Shown piece after piece: positions 17,392 through 25,424 of a stretch of DNA of 64,000 nucleotides. Numbering within the stretch: position 1 is the stretch's first letter; each line of letters begins with the position of its first letter. The notes beneath the pieces were generated by a model. It was not told the origin of the DNA. It made no database searches and was given only the letters and a program-made list of their open reading frames with translations. The stretch is from Pirellulales bacterium (GTDB taxonomy: Bacteria > Planctomycetota > Planctomycetia > Pirellulales > JAICIG01). The position numbers were made by a program, and so were the translations under genes. The stretch spans positions 1 to 64,000 of the forward strand of contig DATLUO010000194.1 in assembly GCA_035533075.1 (NCBI GenBank). The letters run 5' to 3'.

Positions 17392-18411
17392 CTATCCCGT
17401 CTTCTCCACCTCGAAGCCATGTTGCAGGCGGTGATAGGGCCCGTCGAAAACCTGCGTCGACTTGAACAGCTCGTGGCGGCCGTCGGCGCCTTCTTTGGCG
17501 GTGCTGGCCAGCAGCTTCTGCATTTCGTCCTTCGGCATCGGCTTGAAGTTGCGGGCCACGCCGAGATCCTGGTGCAGATCCTTGCGCGACATGATGCCGC
17601 ACACCAGCGAACTGATCGGCAGCGACAGGGCGTAACGCCGGCAATCTTCGGCCTTCAAGCCGGCCTTGTCGGGCAAGCGCCCCTTGGGCGAGCCGCCGGC
17701 GAACGACTTCATGCCCAGCACGCCGATGCCCTTCTCGTTGCACACCGGCACCACGCGCTTTTGGAAGCTGCGGTAATGGGCGTCCATGATGTTGATCGGC
17801 ATCTGCGCGGTGTCCCAGGCGTAGGGCTTTTCGATCATCTTCAGATGGATGTCGGGGTGCTTGTGCCCGGTGAAGCCGAGGTAGCGGACCTTGCCTTGCT
17901 TCTTGGCTTCGAGCGCCGCGGCCAGGGCGCCCTTGTCGAAAATCCAGTCGGGGTCGTTGTCGTAGTTGATCTCGTGGAACTGCCAGAGATCGAGCCGATC
18001 GGTCTTCAGCCGCCGCAGGCTGTCTTCCAGATGCTTCATGCTGCCGGCGCGGTCGCGAGCGCAGTTTTTGGTCATCAGAAACACTTTGTCGCGCCGCCCG
18101 CCGCCGGCCAGGGCCTTGCCCATGACCTCTTCGCTTTTGCCGTCGTGGTAGTCCCAGGCGTTGTCGAAGAACGTGATGCCCTGGTCGATGGCTTCGTGCA
18201 TGATGGCGACGGCGTCTTTTTCGTCGATGGCGCCGATGTGCCAGCCGCCGAGGCAGAGGATCGAGACTTTCTCGCCGGTCTTGCCCAAGGGCCGCTTGGG
18301 CAGGCCGTCGGAGCTTTCTTCTTGTGCCGCCAACACGTAGTCGCCAATGCCCGCCAGCGCTACGCCCGCGGCGGTCGTCTTGAGGAATTCACGTCGGGCA
18401 GAATCGGTCAT
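17392..18411 (-). CDS. Tat-exported aldo/keto reductase
   Basis: A 339-residue NADPH-type aldo/keto reductase with a twin-arginine leader (ARREFLKTTAAGVALAG), so probably translocated folded to the periplasm. The catalytic tetrad is visible: Asp and Tyr in FFDNAWDYHDG, Lys in FLMTKN, His in LDLWQFHEINY. The C-terminal part fits the family but ends with an unusual YHRLQHGFEVEKTG. I start at ATG 18411, which places the RR motif at residues 6-7; an ATG 51 bp upstream would bury the leader. The substrate is unknown. It lies 78 bp downstream of mqnE on the same strand. Confidence 0.88.
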   Translation of the reverse strand: MTDSARREFLKTTAAGVALAGIGDYVLAAQEESSDGLPKRPLGKTGEKVSILCLGGWHIGAIDEKDAVAIMHEAIDQGITFFDNAWDYHDGKSEEVMGKALAGGGRRDKVFLMTKNCARDRAGSMKHLEDSLRRLKTDRLDLWQFHEINYDNDPDWIFDKGALAAALEAKKQGKVRYLGFTGHKHPDIHLKMIEKPYAWDTAQMPINIMDAHYRSFQKRVVPVCNEKGIGVLGMKSFAGGSPKGRLPDKAGLKAEDCRRYALSLPISSLVCGIMSRKDLHQDLGVARNFKPMPKDEMQKLLASTAKEGADGRHELFKSTQVFDGPYHRLQHGFEVEKTG

Positions 18412-18489
18412 AGCGTGGCTCCTTCGTTGAGAGTGCATGGCAAACAGGTCCGCTGGCCCCATTTTGGCCGACGCGAGAGTTTTGGCAAG

Positions 18490-19626
18490 CTATACCGCCG
18501 CCGCGATCGGCTCGGCCGCCTGCCACTCGGCCCCCTCGCGCACAATGCGGCGATAGAGCGTGTCGCGCTCCACCGGCTCGCGCCCCGCCTCGCTAATCAG
18601 CCGGCAGATTTCGTCAACCGAAAGGACTTCCGGCGTTTCCGCCCCGGCGTCGTGATAGATCAGCTCGTGCCGCACCGTGCCGTCGAGGTCGTCGGCCCCG
18701 TAAGCGAGCGCCGTCTGGGCGGTGCCGATGCCGAGCATGATCCAATAGGCCTTGATGTGCGGAACGTTGTCGAGCATCAGGCGGCTGATGGCCATCGTGC
18801 GCAGGTCCATCAGGGCCGACGGCTTTCGGATGTGGCTCAAGCCGGTGTTGTCGGGGTGAAAGGCCAGCGGAATGAAGGTCTGGAAGCCGCCGGTTTCGTC
18901 TTGCAGATCGCGCAGCCGGATCAGGTGGTCGATGCGGTGGTAGGGCTCTTCGATGTGCCCGTAGAGCATGGTGCAGTTGGTCCGCAGGCCGAGCTGGTGG
19001 GCGGTGCGGTGGATGTCGAGCCAGTTCTGGGCGTCGGCCTTGTGCTCGCAGATTCGGTCGCGGACTTCGGGATGGAAGATTTCGGCGCCTCCGCCCGGCA
19101 TGCTTCCAAGTCCCGCGTCGATCAGCTCCTGCAGGATTTCGCGCACGGGCCGCCGGGTGAGATGCTGGAACCAGTTGATTTCGACGGCGGTCCAGGCCTT
19201 GAGGTGCAGCCGCGGAAAGGCTTGGTGCAGCAGGCGGACGACGTTGACGTACCAATCGAACTTCATCTGATGGTGCAGGCCGCCGACGATGTGCATCTCG
19301 GTGCAGCCCGCCTCGACCGCCTCACGGCCGCGCTCGACAATCTGCTGGTCGCTCATCAAGTAGCCCTTGGGATCGCGCAGGTCGGAGCGAAAGGCGCAGA
19401 ACGTGCAGCGATAGACGCAGACGTTGGTCGGGTTCAAGTGCGTGTTGATGTTGTAATAGGCGGCGTTGCCGTTGATCCGCTCGCGGACCAGGTTGGCCAG
19501 CTCGCCCAGGTCGTTGAGGTGTACTTCCGGGCGATAGAGGTAGACGCCGTCGTCGAGCGTCAGCCGCTCGCCGGTCAGCACTTTGTCGCGGATGGAGGCG
19601 AAGGTGGGTTGCACTGATGATGCCAT
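18490..19626 (-). CDS. mqnE: Aminofutalosine synthase (radical SAM, menaquinone synthesis)
   Basis: A 378-residue radical SAM enzyme of the MqnE/MqnC/CofH group. It would join the enolpyruvyl ether 3-[(1-carboxyvinyl)oxy]benzoate with SAM to give aminofutalosine. The [4Fe-4S] site is Cys70-x3-Cys74-x2-Cys77 in NVCVYRCTFCAF. Other family blocks are EAGCTEMHIVGGLHH, GLGSMPGGGAEIF, LRTNCTMLYGHIE and FIPLAFHPDNT. The adjacent ubiA-, ubiX- and ubiE-type genes support MqnE over the F420 enzyme CofH. No defect is seen. The organism thus appears to use the futalosine route; mqnA, mqnB and mqnC are not in this window. Confidence 0.9.
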   Translation of the reverse strand: MASSVQPTFASIRDKVLTGERLTLDDGVYLYRPEVHLNDLGELANLVRERINGNAAYYNINTHLNPTNVCVYRCTFCAFRSDLRDPKGYLMSDQQIVERGREAVEAGCTEMHIVGGLHHQMKFDWYVNVVRLLHQAFPRLHLKAWTAVEINWFQHLTRRPVREILQELIDAGLGSMPGGGAEIFHPEVRDRICEHKADAQNWLDIHRTAHQLGLRTNCTMLYGHIEEPYHRIDHLIRLRDLQDETGGFQTFIPLAFHPDNTGLSHIRKPSALMDLRTMAISRLMLDNVPHIKAYWIMLGIGTAQTALAYGADDLDGTVRHELIYHDAGAETPEVLSVDEICRLISEAGREPVERDTLYRRIVREGAEWQAAEPIAAAV

Positions 19627-19971
19627 GATGAACTATCTTAATGCGAGATGGGGCGGGCGCAAACCGACGATGGCGACCGAAAAGCGCAAGACACCCCCCC
19701 TTTAGCGAACTGACAAATCTGTCCGTTGCCATGCTAACCGCAATCGGCGACGGCGCGTAACTCGTCGATCGGCTTTTGACATTCACCGTAAAGGCGAAGG
19801 CGGCAACGGCCGACGCACTATCTGTGATCGTCATGCATCACCCCACTTCTGGTGAACTGTCGGAAACCGACAGTTGACACGACAACCACACGTTTCACAA
19901 GCCGATTAGCTTCCGGCGGTTCAACTTCGGTCGCGGGCCAGTTCTCGCGCGGAACGAGCTTCGGTTCGTAG
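19627..19971. other. Gap upstream of mqnE, with one strong hairpin
   Basis: No convincing gene. A perfect 9-bp inverted repeat with a three-base loop, AACTGTCGG-AAA-CCGACAGTT, lies at 19855-19875. It could end transcription from the leftward gene 19972-20394, although no T-run follows. A 59-residue leftward frame (19997-19818, starting MRRATQATDYEPKLVPRENW) overlaps the end of that gene and is only a weak candidate. The region also holds the promoter of mqnE, which I cannot place. Confidence 0.45.
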
Positions 19972-20394
19972 TCAGTTGCTTGCGTGGCTCGCCGCATCGA
20001 CGCATGTTTGACACCAAGCCGTGATTCGCTCTTCATGATCGAAGAAGAGAACGAACTGGCCGTTCGGGTCCGAGACACAGACATCGTCAGCGCCGGGAAG
20101 CCAGAGCTCGTCGTAGTGCCGCACAAAATCCGAAAGCTGCATCTCGACGCCTTCTCGAAGGCTTATCCAGCACGCATGCACGCGAGTGTTTGGCAGATTC
20201 AGCCCGGCCAGCCATGCGGCTACATCAGCCCGCGGCTTGTCCGCGACGTCCAGCATGTTGGTCGGCGCCGGTTCGCATGTTTGATTGTTCAAGAGGTGCG
20301 TTATCCGCGCTATCTCTGCAGCAATTTCGTCAGCTCTTAGCGCCCGAAATCGCGTACTAAGCTCAGCAATCTCGGCGGCTCTTTCAGCGATCAT
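19972..20394 (-). CDS. Hypothetical protein in the menaquinone cluster
   Basis: A 140-residue acidic cytosolic protein of unknown family. The N-terminal 40 residues are helical (AAEIAELSTRFRALRADEIA). The C-terminal half is a compact alpha/beta region with several Trp and Cys (HYDELWLPGADDVC, GQFVLFFDHEERITAWC). The pattern DELWLPGADDVCV...FVLFFDHEE recalls small SUKH/SMI1-like or immunity-type folds, but this is only a resemblance. It begins 11 bp after the ubiA-like gene and is probably co-transcribed with it. A role in menaquinone synthesis is not indicated by any motif. Confidence 0.65.
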   Translation of the reverse strand: MIAERAAEIAELSTRFRALRADEIAAEIARITHLLNNQTCEPAPTNMLDVADKPRADVAAWLAGLNLPNTRVHACWISLREGVEMQLSDFVRHYDELWLPGADDVCVSDPNGQFVLFFDHEERITAWCQTCVDAASHASN

Positions 20395-20405
20395 TGTGCC
20401 TCCGG

Positions 20406-21293
20406 CTATTCCCAGGGTGCATATCCTAAGAACAAATCCACCGTGCCCACCAGAAACAGTCCGATGCTGACCACCGCGTTCACGTGAAAGAACGCCACAT
20501 TGACGCGCGTCAGATCGTCGGGCCGCACCAGGCGGTGTTCATAAGCCAGCAACACTGCCACGGCCAAGATGCCGACAAGATAGATCCAACCCAGCTCGCG
20601 GTACGCCAGCGGCAGCGCAGCCAGCGCGATCACGGTCCCCAAATGGCAAACCGCCGCCACACGCAATGCCCGCACGACTCCTAGCCTGGCGGGCAAACTG
20701 TGCAAGCCCGTTTGCGAGTCGTACTCCACGTCCTGGCAGGCATAGATGACGTCGAAGCCTGCCACCCAGAACATCACCGCCGCCCCCAACACGACCGGCG
20801 GCCAGCCAAGCTCGCCGCGAATGGCAATCCAGGCGGCGACCGGCGCCAGACCCAACGCGGCGCCGAGCCAGAAATGGGCCAGTGCCGTAAACCGCTTGGT
20901 GAAGCTGTAGCCGCAAAGGAAAATCAGCACCGGCAGCGAGAGATACGCCGGCCAGCGATTGGGCAAAAACAAGAGCGTGCTGGCCACAAAGCCGGCGGCG
21001 CAGACCGCGGCGAAGGCCGTGACGCCGGCCACGCTGAGCAGCCCCGCCGGCAAATGCCGCGACCGCGTGCGCGGGTTGGCCGCGTCGAGTTCGCGGTCGG
21101 TCAGGCGGTTGAAGGCCATCGCCGTGCTTCGCGCAAGCACCATGCACAGCACCACGCCCAGCAGGTCTCGCCAGCGCCAGGCGACCGCCCCTTCGCGCCA
21201 GGCCATCACCGCCGCCAACAGCGCAAACGGCAGCGCGAACACCGTGTGGCTGAACCGCACCATCTCCAGCATCAATCGCATGCGGCGGAACAT
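20406..21293 (-). CDS. mqnP: UbiA-type prenyltransferase (MqnP, menaquinone synthesis)
   Basis: A 295-residue inner-membrane enzyme with about eight or nine helices, expected to attach a polyprenyl chain to the naphthoate ring. The first Asp-rich motif is N62RLTDRELD70 and the second is ACQDVEYDSQTG (about 183-194); both bind Mg2+-diphosphate. In genomes that use futalosine, the UbiA homologue beside mqn genes is MqnP, and its neighbours here are UbiX-like, UbiE/MenG and MqnE. The call as MqnP, and not an unrelated UbiA, rests on that context. Start and length fit the family. It begins 3 bp after the ubiX-like gene, so they are one operon. Confidence 0.88.
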   Translation of the reverse strand: MFRRMRLMLEMVRFSHTVFALPFALLAAVMAWREGAVAWRWRDLLGVVLCMVLARSTAMAFNRLTDRELDAANPRTRSRHLPAGLLSVAGVTAFAAVCAAGFVASTLLFLPNRWPAYLSLPVLIFLCGYSFTKRFTALAHFWLGAALGLAPVAAWIAIRGELGWPPVVLGAAVMFWVAGFDVIYACQDVEYDSQTGLHSLPARLGVVRALRVAAVCHLGTVIALAALPLAYRELGWIYLVGILAVAVLLAYEHRLVRPDDLTRVNVAFFHVNAVVSIGLFLVGTVDLFLGYAPWE

Positions 21294-21296
21294 CGG

Positions 21297-21989
21297 CTAC
21301 TCTCCCCAACGGCGCATGAGCGAATGCTCGACGCCAAGCTGATCGAGGACGCGGGCCACCACGAAATCGACCACGTCGCGCAGCGATTGCACGCCATGAT
21401 AAAAGCCCGGCATGGCGGGCAGCACGATCGCCCCGGCCTCGGCCGCGCGGCGCAGGTTGTCGAGCTGCACCATCGAGAGCGGCGTTTCGCGCGGCACCAA
21501 CACCAGCTTGCGGCGCTCCTTCAGATGTACGTCCGCCGCCCGATGAATCAGGTTTACCGAGGTGCCATGGGCCACGCCGCTGAGCGTGCCGCCGGAACAG
21601 GGGCAAACCACCATGCCCGACGTGCGCGAGGAACCGCTGGCGATCGGGGCCAGCAGATCGCGGTAGTGGTGATAGCGCACCGGCAAAACGCTTTCCCCCG
21701 ACACCTTGGTGCTTCGCAGGCCGTCGTCGCCGGCCGCGCGCCGCGCGCGAGTGCCGAATACGGCCTGCATCAAGGCGGGCGTTTTGTCCAACGTGAGCGG
21801 CAACAAATCGTCGAGGGCAAAGTGGTCGAGGTCGACCGACACCCCCAGTTCCTGCTCGATGACCGCGGCGCCGGCCGGGCTGATGACCAGCTCGACCTCC
21901 GCCCCGGCGACCAGCAGTTGCTCCAAAAGACGCACACCGTAGATCGCGCCGCTGGCGCCGGTCATGGCCAGCACGTAATTCGACATCAT
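21297..21989 (-). CDS. ubiX: UbiX-like flavin prenyltransferase
   Basis: A 230-residue flavoprotein of the UbiX/Pad1 group, which makes prenylated FMN for UbiD-type decarboxylases. The FMN-binding N-terminus is MTGASGAIYGVRLL (residues 9-22), and conserved GSSRTSGMVVCPCSGGTLSG and LVLVPRETPLS follow. In futalosine genomes this type is paired with the prenyltransferase and a UbiD-like decarboxylase (MqnL-type step); no decarboxylase gene is in this window. Its start overlaps the stop of ubiE (ATGA, 21986-21989). Intact, with a family-typical length somewhat extended in the middle (about 60-100). Confidence 0.9.
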   Translation of the reverse strand: MMSNYVLAMTGASGAIYGVRLLEQLLVAGAEVELVISPAGAAVIEQELGVSVDLDHFALDDLLPLTLDKTPALMQAVFGTRARRAAGDDGLRSTKVSGESVLPVRYHHYRDLLAPIASGSSRTSGMVVCPCSGGTLSGVAHGTSVNLIHRAADVHLKERRKLVLVPRETPLSMVQLDNLRRAAEAGAIVLPAMPGFYHGVQSLRDVVDFVVARVLDQLGVEHSLMRRWGE

Positions 21990-22693
21990 TTGGTTCCTAC
22001 ATAGAGCGTGGCAATGCCGAACGTGAGCGGGCGAAAGACAACTTCGCCCAGACCGGCCTGTCTCATCCGCACCGCCAACGCCTCGCCGCAGGGAAATTCA
22101 CCGACACTGGCCGGCAAGTAACTGTAGGCTTCGTGCCGATTGCGGGCGAGTGCCTGGCCGATGCGCGGCAACACACGCCGGAAATACCAAAGGTAAACGG
22201 CACGGGCAGGTCTCCACGTCGGCAACGAAAACTCCAACACGGCCACTTTGCCGCCGGACCGGCAGACCCGCGCCATCTCGCTCAGCCCGCGGTCGGTGTC
22301 GGTCACGTTGCGCAGCCCAAAGGCCACGCAGACGATCGAGAAGTAATGGTCCGGAAACGGCAGCCGCTGGGCATCGGCCTCGACGAACGTGAGTTGCCCG
22401 TTGCAGCCGGCATTTTTTCGCTTCGCATCGCCCCGCACCAGCATGGGATGGCAAAAATCGGCCCCCACGATCGTGGCCTGCCCGCCGCTGGCCCGATAGT
22501 AAGCCAAGGCAAGATCACCGGTGCCCGTGCAGAGGTCGAGAATCGGCCCCTCCGCGGCCGGCGGCACGGCGCGGACCGTGCGCCACCGCCAGTAGCGGTC
22601 GATGTTGAGCGACAGCAGATGGTTCAAGAAGTCGTAGCGGCCGGCGATCTCGCCGAACATCTGCCGCACGCGAGCTTCGGATTTGTCAATCAT
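21986..22693 (-). CDS. ubiE: Demethylmenaquinone methyltransferase
   Basis: A 235-residue class I SAM methyltransferase that performs the last step of menaquinone synthesis, C-methylation of demethylmenaquinone. Visible are the family N-terminus VRQMFGEIAGRYDFLNHLLS, SAM motif I ILDLCTGTGDLAL (51-63), FVEADAQRLPFPDHYF, the diagnostic VAFGLRNVTD, and GGKVAVLEFSLP. It is the first gene of the leftward operon ubiE-ubiX-mqnP-(19972-20394), with mqnE downstream. No flaw is seen. It could also be called menG. Confidence 0.93.
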   Translation of the reverse strand: MIDKSEARVRQMFGEIAGRYDFLNHLLSLNIDRYWRWRTVRAVPPAAEGPILDLCTGTGDLALAYYRASGGQATIVGADFCHPMLVRGDAKRKNAGCNGQLTFVEADAQRLPFPDHYFSIVCVAFGLRNVTDTDRGLSEMARVCRSGGKVAVLEFSLPTWRPARAVYLWYFRRVLPRIGQALARNRHEAYSYLPASVGEFPCGEALAVRMRQAGLGEVVFRPLTFGIATLYVGTK

Positions 22694-22712
22694 GGGTTAC
22701 GTTGTCGGCGAG

Positions 22713-22822
22713 CGGTTGGCGATGAGAGATGAGGGATGAGGGATGAGGGATGGCGCTATGAATGGAATCGGGATTCCCAAGACCAAAGACCTGAACCCTG
22801 AATCCTGAACTCTGAACCCTTA
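22713..22822. repeat. Short tandem repeats (GATGAGG and CTGAACC heptamers)
   Basis: About 22713-22754 holds four imperfect copies of GATGAGG/GATGAGA. About 22790-22820 holds four copies of CTGAACC/TTCAGGG-type heptamers, the reverse complement of the array at 42716-42817. It lies in the divergent space between ubiE and the SGNH-like gene. A possible promoter for the rightward gene follows: TTGACA at 22829-22834 and TACCGT at 22852-22857, a 17-bp spacing. Confidence 0.6.
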
Positions 22823-22890
22823 ATCGCCTTGACATCCGACGCAGCGCTGAATACCGTTCCCCAGTTTAACAGGACATCTGCCGAGGTAAC

Positions 22891-23967
22891 ATGTCGAGCA
22901 AGTGCCGATGCACAGCACGGGCCGCACGCGCAACGCTCGGTTGCTCGCTCGTGAGCCTCGGTTTGATTCACCTGGCCCTGTCGGCGCTGGTCGGCTGGGG
23001 ACCGGCCGAGTTTCACGATCCGCTGTATGGAGAGAAGCTCGACCAGCTTCGCAGCCACCTTGCTCGGGCGCCGAAAGGCACGCCGCTCGTGCTGGTGCTC
23101 GGCAGCTCGCGGGCATTGACCGGCCTGAACGCTCGACGGCTCGAACAACGTTTGGCCGAGACGCGACGTCGCCCGGTGGTCGTGTATAACTTCGCGGTGC
23201 CGGGCGGCGGGCCGGTGACCGAGTTGCTGTTGCTGCGTCGGCTGCTCGATGCGGGCATCCGGCCCGACACGCTCATCCTGGAGACGTCGCCCACGTTCTT
23301 CGCCGAGGTCGCGGTGCCCGACAATTTGACGTGGCTGGAAAGCCACGGCATCGGGCTGGGAGAACGAAACTGGCTGGAGAGCTACGGTCCCTTGGCCGAT
23401 CCGCGGTCGGTGACGACGACGTCCGGGGTGCTCGTGCCCTGGTATCGACACCGTTTCGCGCTGGTACGTTGGGTGGCGCGCGGGTTTATGCCCAGCATTC
23501 CCTGGGGAGTTCTTTCGTCCTGGTTCGACGAGCATGGCTGGGAGCCGATCGGCGGCGACCGCCGCAGCGACCAAATGTACGCCCAGTTCGTCGCCGCCGA
23601 GCGAGGCGCACTCGGCCCCTACTTTCAGAACAGCCGTCTTGCTCCCGCCTCTCGACGTGTCTTCCAAGATCTGCTGACGCTGCTCGACAGCCAACAAATT
23701 CGCACGGTGCTGGCTCTGTTTCCCGAAGGCAGCGATCTGCGCCGATGGTGCCCCGCCGAGTTCCGCGCGCGTGTGATGGCTGCCCTCGGGAGCGTTGGTC
23801 GCGAGCGCGAGGTGACGATCGTCGACGGTCACGATTGGTTGAGCGACGACGATTTCTTCGATCCGATTCATCTGATTGCGTCCGGTGCCGACCGTTTCAC
23901 AGATCGGCTGGCCGGCCTCACAGCGTTTTCAGATATTCGAGCACCGCTCGCTTTTCGTCGTCGTTGA
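22891..23967 (+). CDS. Membrane-anchored SGNH-hydrolase-like protein
   Basis: A 358-residue protein with one N-terminal membrane helix or signal anchor (about 15-36), so the rest should face the periplasm. LVLVLGSSRALTGLN (about 66-80) is like block I of the SGNH/GDSL fold, with a Ser at 72 or 73. VYNFAVPGGGP fits block II, LILETSPTFF block III, and the C-terminal DDDFFDPIHL (about 326-335) supplies the Asp-x2-His block V. Such proteins are esterases, acyl-transfer partners or polysaccharide O-acetylation factors. The substrate is unknown. The last 50 bp overlap the convergent cytochrome gene. Some upstream repeats crowd its promoter. Confidence 0.65.
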   Translation: MSSKCRCTARAARATLGCSLVSLGLIHLALSALVGWGPAEFHDPLYGEKLDQLRSHLARAPKGTPLVLVLGSSRALTGLNARRLEQRLAETRRRPVVVYNFAVPGGGPVTELLLLRRLLDAGIRPDTLILETSPTFFAEVAVPDNLTWLESHGIGLGERNWLESYGPLADPRSVTTTSGVLVPWYRHRFALVRWVARGFMPSIPWGVLSSWFDEHGWEPIGGDRRSDQMYAQFVAAERGALGPYFQNSRLAPASRRVFQDLLTLLDSQQIRTVLALFPEGSDLRRWCPAEFRARVMAALGSVGREREVTIVDGHDWLSDDDFFDPIHLIASGADRFTDRLAGLTAFSDIRAPLAFRRR

Positions 23968-25288
23968 GCGCCTCGGGAAAATGGTGCCCGGCGGCGCTCT
24001 TGCCGAACTCGCGGGTGTCGAAGTAGCGTCGGCGCGCCGCACCGTGCCGGGCCTGCTGCGGCACCTCGTCGAAGGCGGTGATTTCCAGCCCGACCTTTTC
24101 GGTGTCGTAACCGTCTTCGCTGCGCGTCCAGACGGCCGGCCGCCGGTCGGGATAAAACAGGTGCCATAAGGTCGGCACCGAACCGTTGTGCAGGTAAGGA
24201 GGCGAGGCCCAGATGCCGTCGAGCGGCGGGGCGACGTAACCCGGCAGATCGTGCTTGACCGCCTTCTCGCCGTAATGACCGAACCAGGTGGCACTATAGT
24301 TGTCGCGCCACGAGGCGGGGATCGAATCGTAGCGCGCCCGGTCGGTGCCCACCACGTCGATCGGCACATTCCGCTCCGGGTAACTGCCGTTGACACCGTA
24401 CGTGCCGTGGCACTCGCTGCAATGCTCGACAAACGGCCGCTCGCCGCGCCGGGCCAACGGGCGATCGATCTCGAACGGGTACTTGGGGGCCTCCAGCGAC
24501 TCGATCCAGGCCAGCACATCGCGATAGTCGCCTTCCCACTGGCGGAATTTCTCCGGCCCGTTCTTGGGCAGCAGCAGAAACTGCATCAGGGCGCGATGGC
24601 TCTTCAGCACGCCGCCGTCGGCATACAGATAGCCTTTCTTCTTGATGTTCCACCAGGGCGGCGCGTCGTGGTCGTGGTGCAAAAGTGTGGGCGGGAAGCG
24701 GTCGCGGTGGACGTTCAGATCGGCGTCGCGATAGGTCAACAGCACGATGCCGAAGATCACGGCGTTGGTGGTTCCGATGGTGGTGCCCAGCGGCATGGCC
24801 GCGCCGCCCAGATCCATGTGCGAAAGCGTCTTGCCCAGCCGCAGCTTGGTTGCCCGCACGTCGTCGGTCAGGGTCTGCAAGGCATAGAGCGTGTTCGGGG
24901 CGCCGGGAATCACCCGGCCGGCCACCTTGCCCCCGTGGCAGGCAAAACAGTTCATCACCCAGCCGCCGCGTCCATCGTCGACATACTGCAAGGCCACTCC
25001 GCCCGTTCGTCCGGGCGCCTCGGTCAGCCCGTAACGGGAAAAGGCCATTTTCCGCCGTTCTTCGGGCGTGGCCTTTTCGGCCCGCGAACGCGACGGTTCT
25101 TCCCAGACCTTCCACAGATCGTCGAACACTTGCTGATCGAAGTCGGGCGGCAAGTAGGTTTTCGTCGTCAGCCAGCGGTAGCCCCGTTCGGCGGCCGATT
25201 CTTCGCCCGGCCGGCGCGCGTTATCGCCGTCGCCGCCCCAGGCGAGCGACGAAAGCGTCGCGCAGAATAAGAACGTGCCCAATCTCAT
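23918..25288 (-). CDS. Secreted diheme c-type cytochrome
   Basis: A 456-residue exported electron-transfer protein. It has a signal peptide (MRLGTFLFCATLSSLAWG) and two heme c sites, CFACH (Cys114, Cys117, His118) and CSECH (about 289-293). The late block PPLDGIWASPPYLHNGSVPT is typical of diheme peroxidase/RoxA-like cytochromes, in which it forms part of the C-terminal heme domain. The partner and substrate are unknown; it might act as an oxidase or peroxidase of the periplasm. It stands alone and overlaps its convergent neighbour by 50 bp. Both heme sites are complete. Confidence 0.85.
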   Translation of the reverse strand: MRLGTFLFCATLSSLAWGGDGDNARRPGEESAAERGYRWLTTKTYLPPDFDQQVFDDLWKVWEEPSRSRAEKATPEERRKMAFSRYGLTEAPGRTGGVALQYVDDGRGGWVMNCFACHGGKVAGRVIPGAPNTLYALQTLTDDVRATKLRLGKTLSHMDLGGAAMPLGTTIGTTNAVIFGIVLLTYRDADLNVHRDRFPPTLLHHDHDAPPWWNIKKKGYLYADGGVLKSHRALMQFLLLPKNGPEKFRQWEGDYRDVLAWIESLEAPKYPFEIDRPLARRGERPFVEHCSECHGTYGVNGSYPERNVPIDVVGTDRARYDSIPASWRDNYSATWFGHYGEKAVKHDLPGYVAPPLDGIWASPPYLHNGSVPTLWHLFYPDRRPAVWTRSEDGYDTEKVGLEITAFDEVPQQARHGAARRRYFDTREFGKSAAGHHFPEALNDDEKRAVLEYLKTL

Positions 25289-25424
25289 TTCGATACCTTT
25301 GCTGCCATAACCGGAGTCTAGGCCGGCGGATTAACGGCCACAAGCGGAAGGTGTGGCGGGACAGGACCAGCGAGTTTGTCGGCCGCCGGTTGACGACCAT
25401 CTCGACATGGCCGCTCCCAATCTG

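Noticed and set aside
17089-19617. Very long rightward open frame (842 codons)
   Set aside because: It is antisense to the aldo/keto reductase and mqnE genes, both of which have clear domains and motifs. High GC leaves such shadow frames open.
22756-23871. Leftward frame of 371 codons opposite the SGNH-like gene
   Set aside because: Shadow frame; its C-terminal end is built of heptamer repeats and the rightward gene has signal anchor and SGNH blocks.
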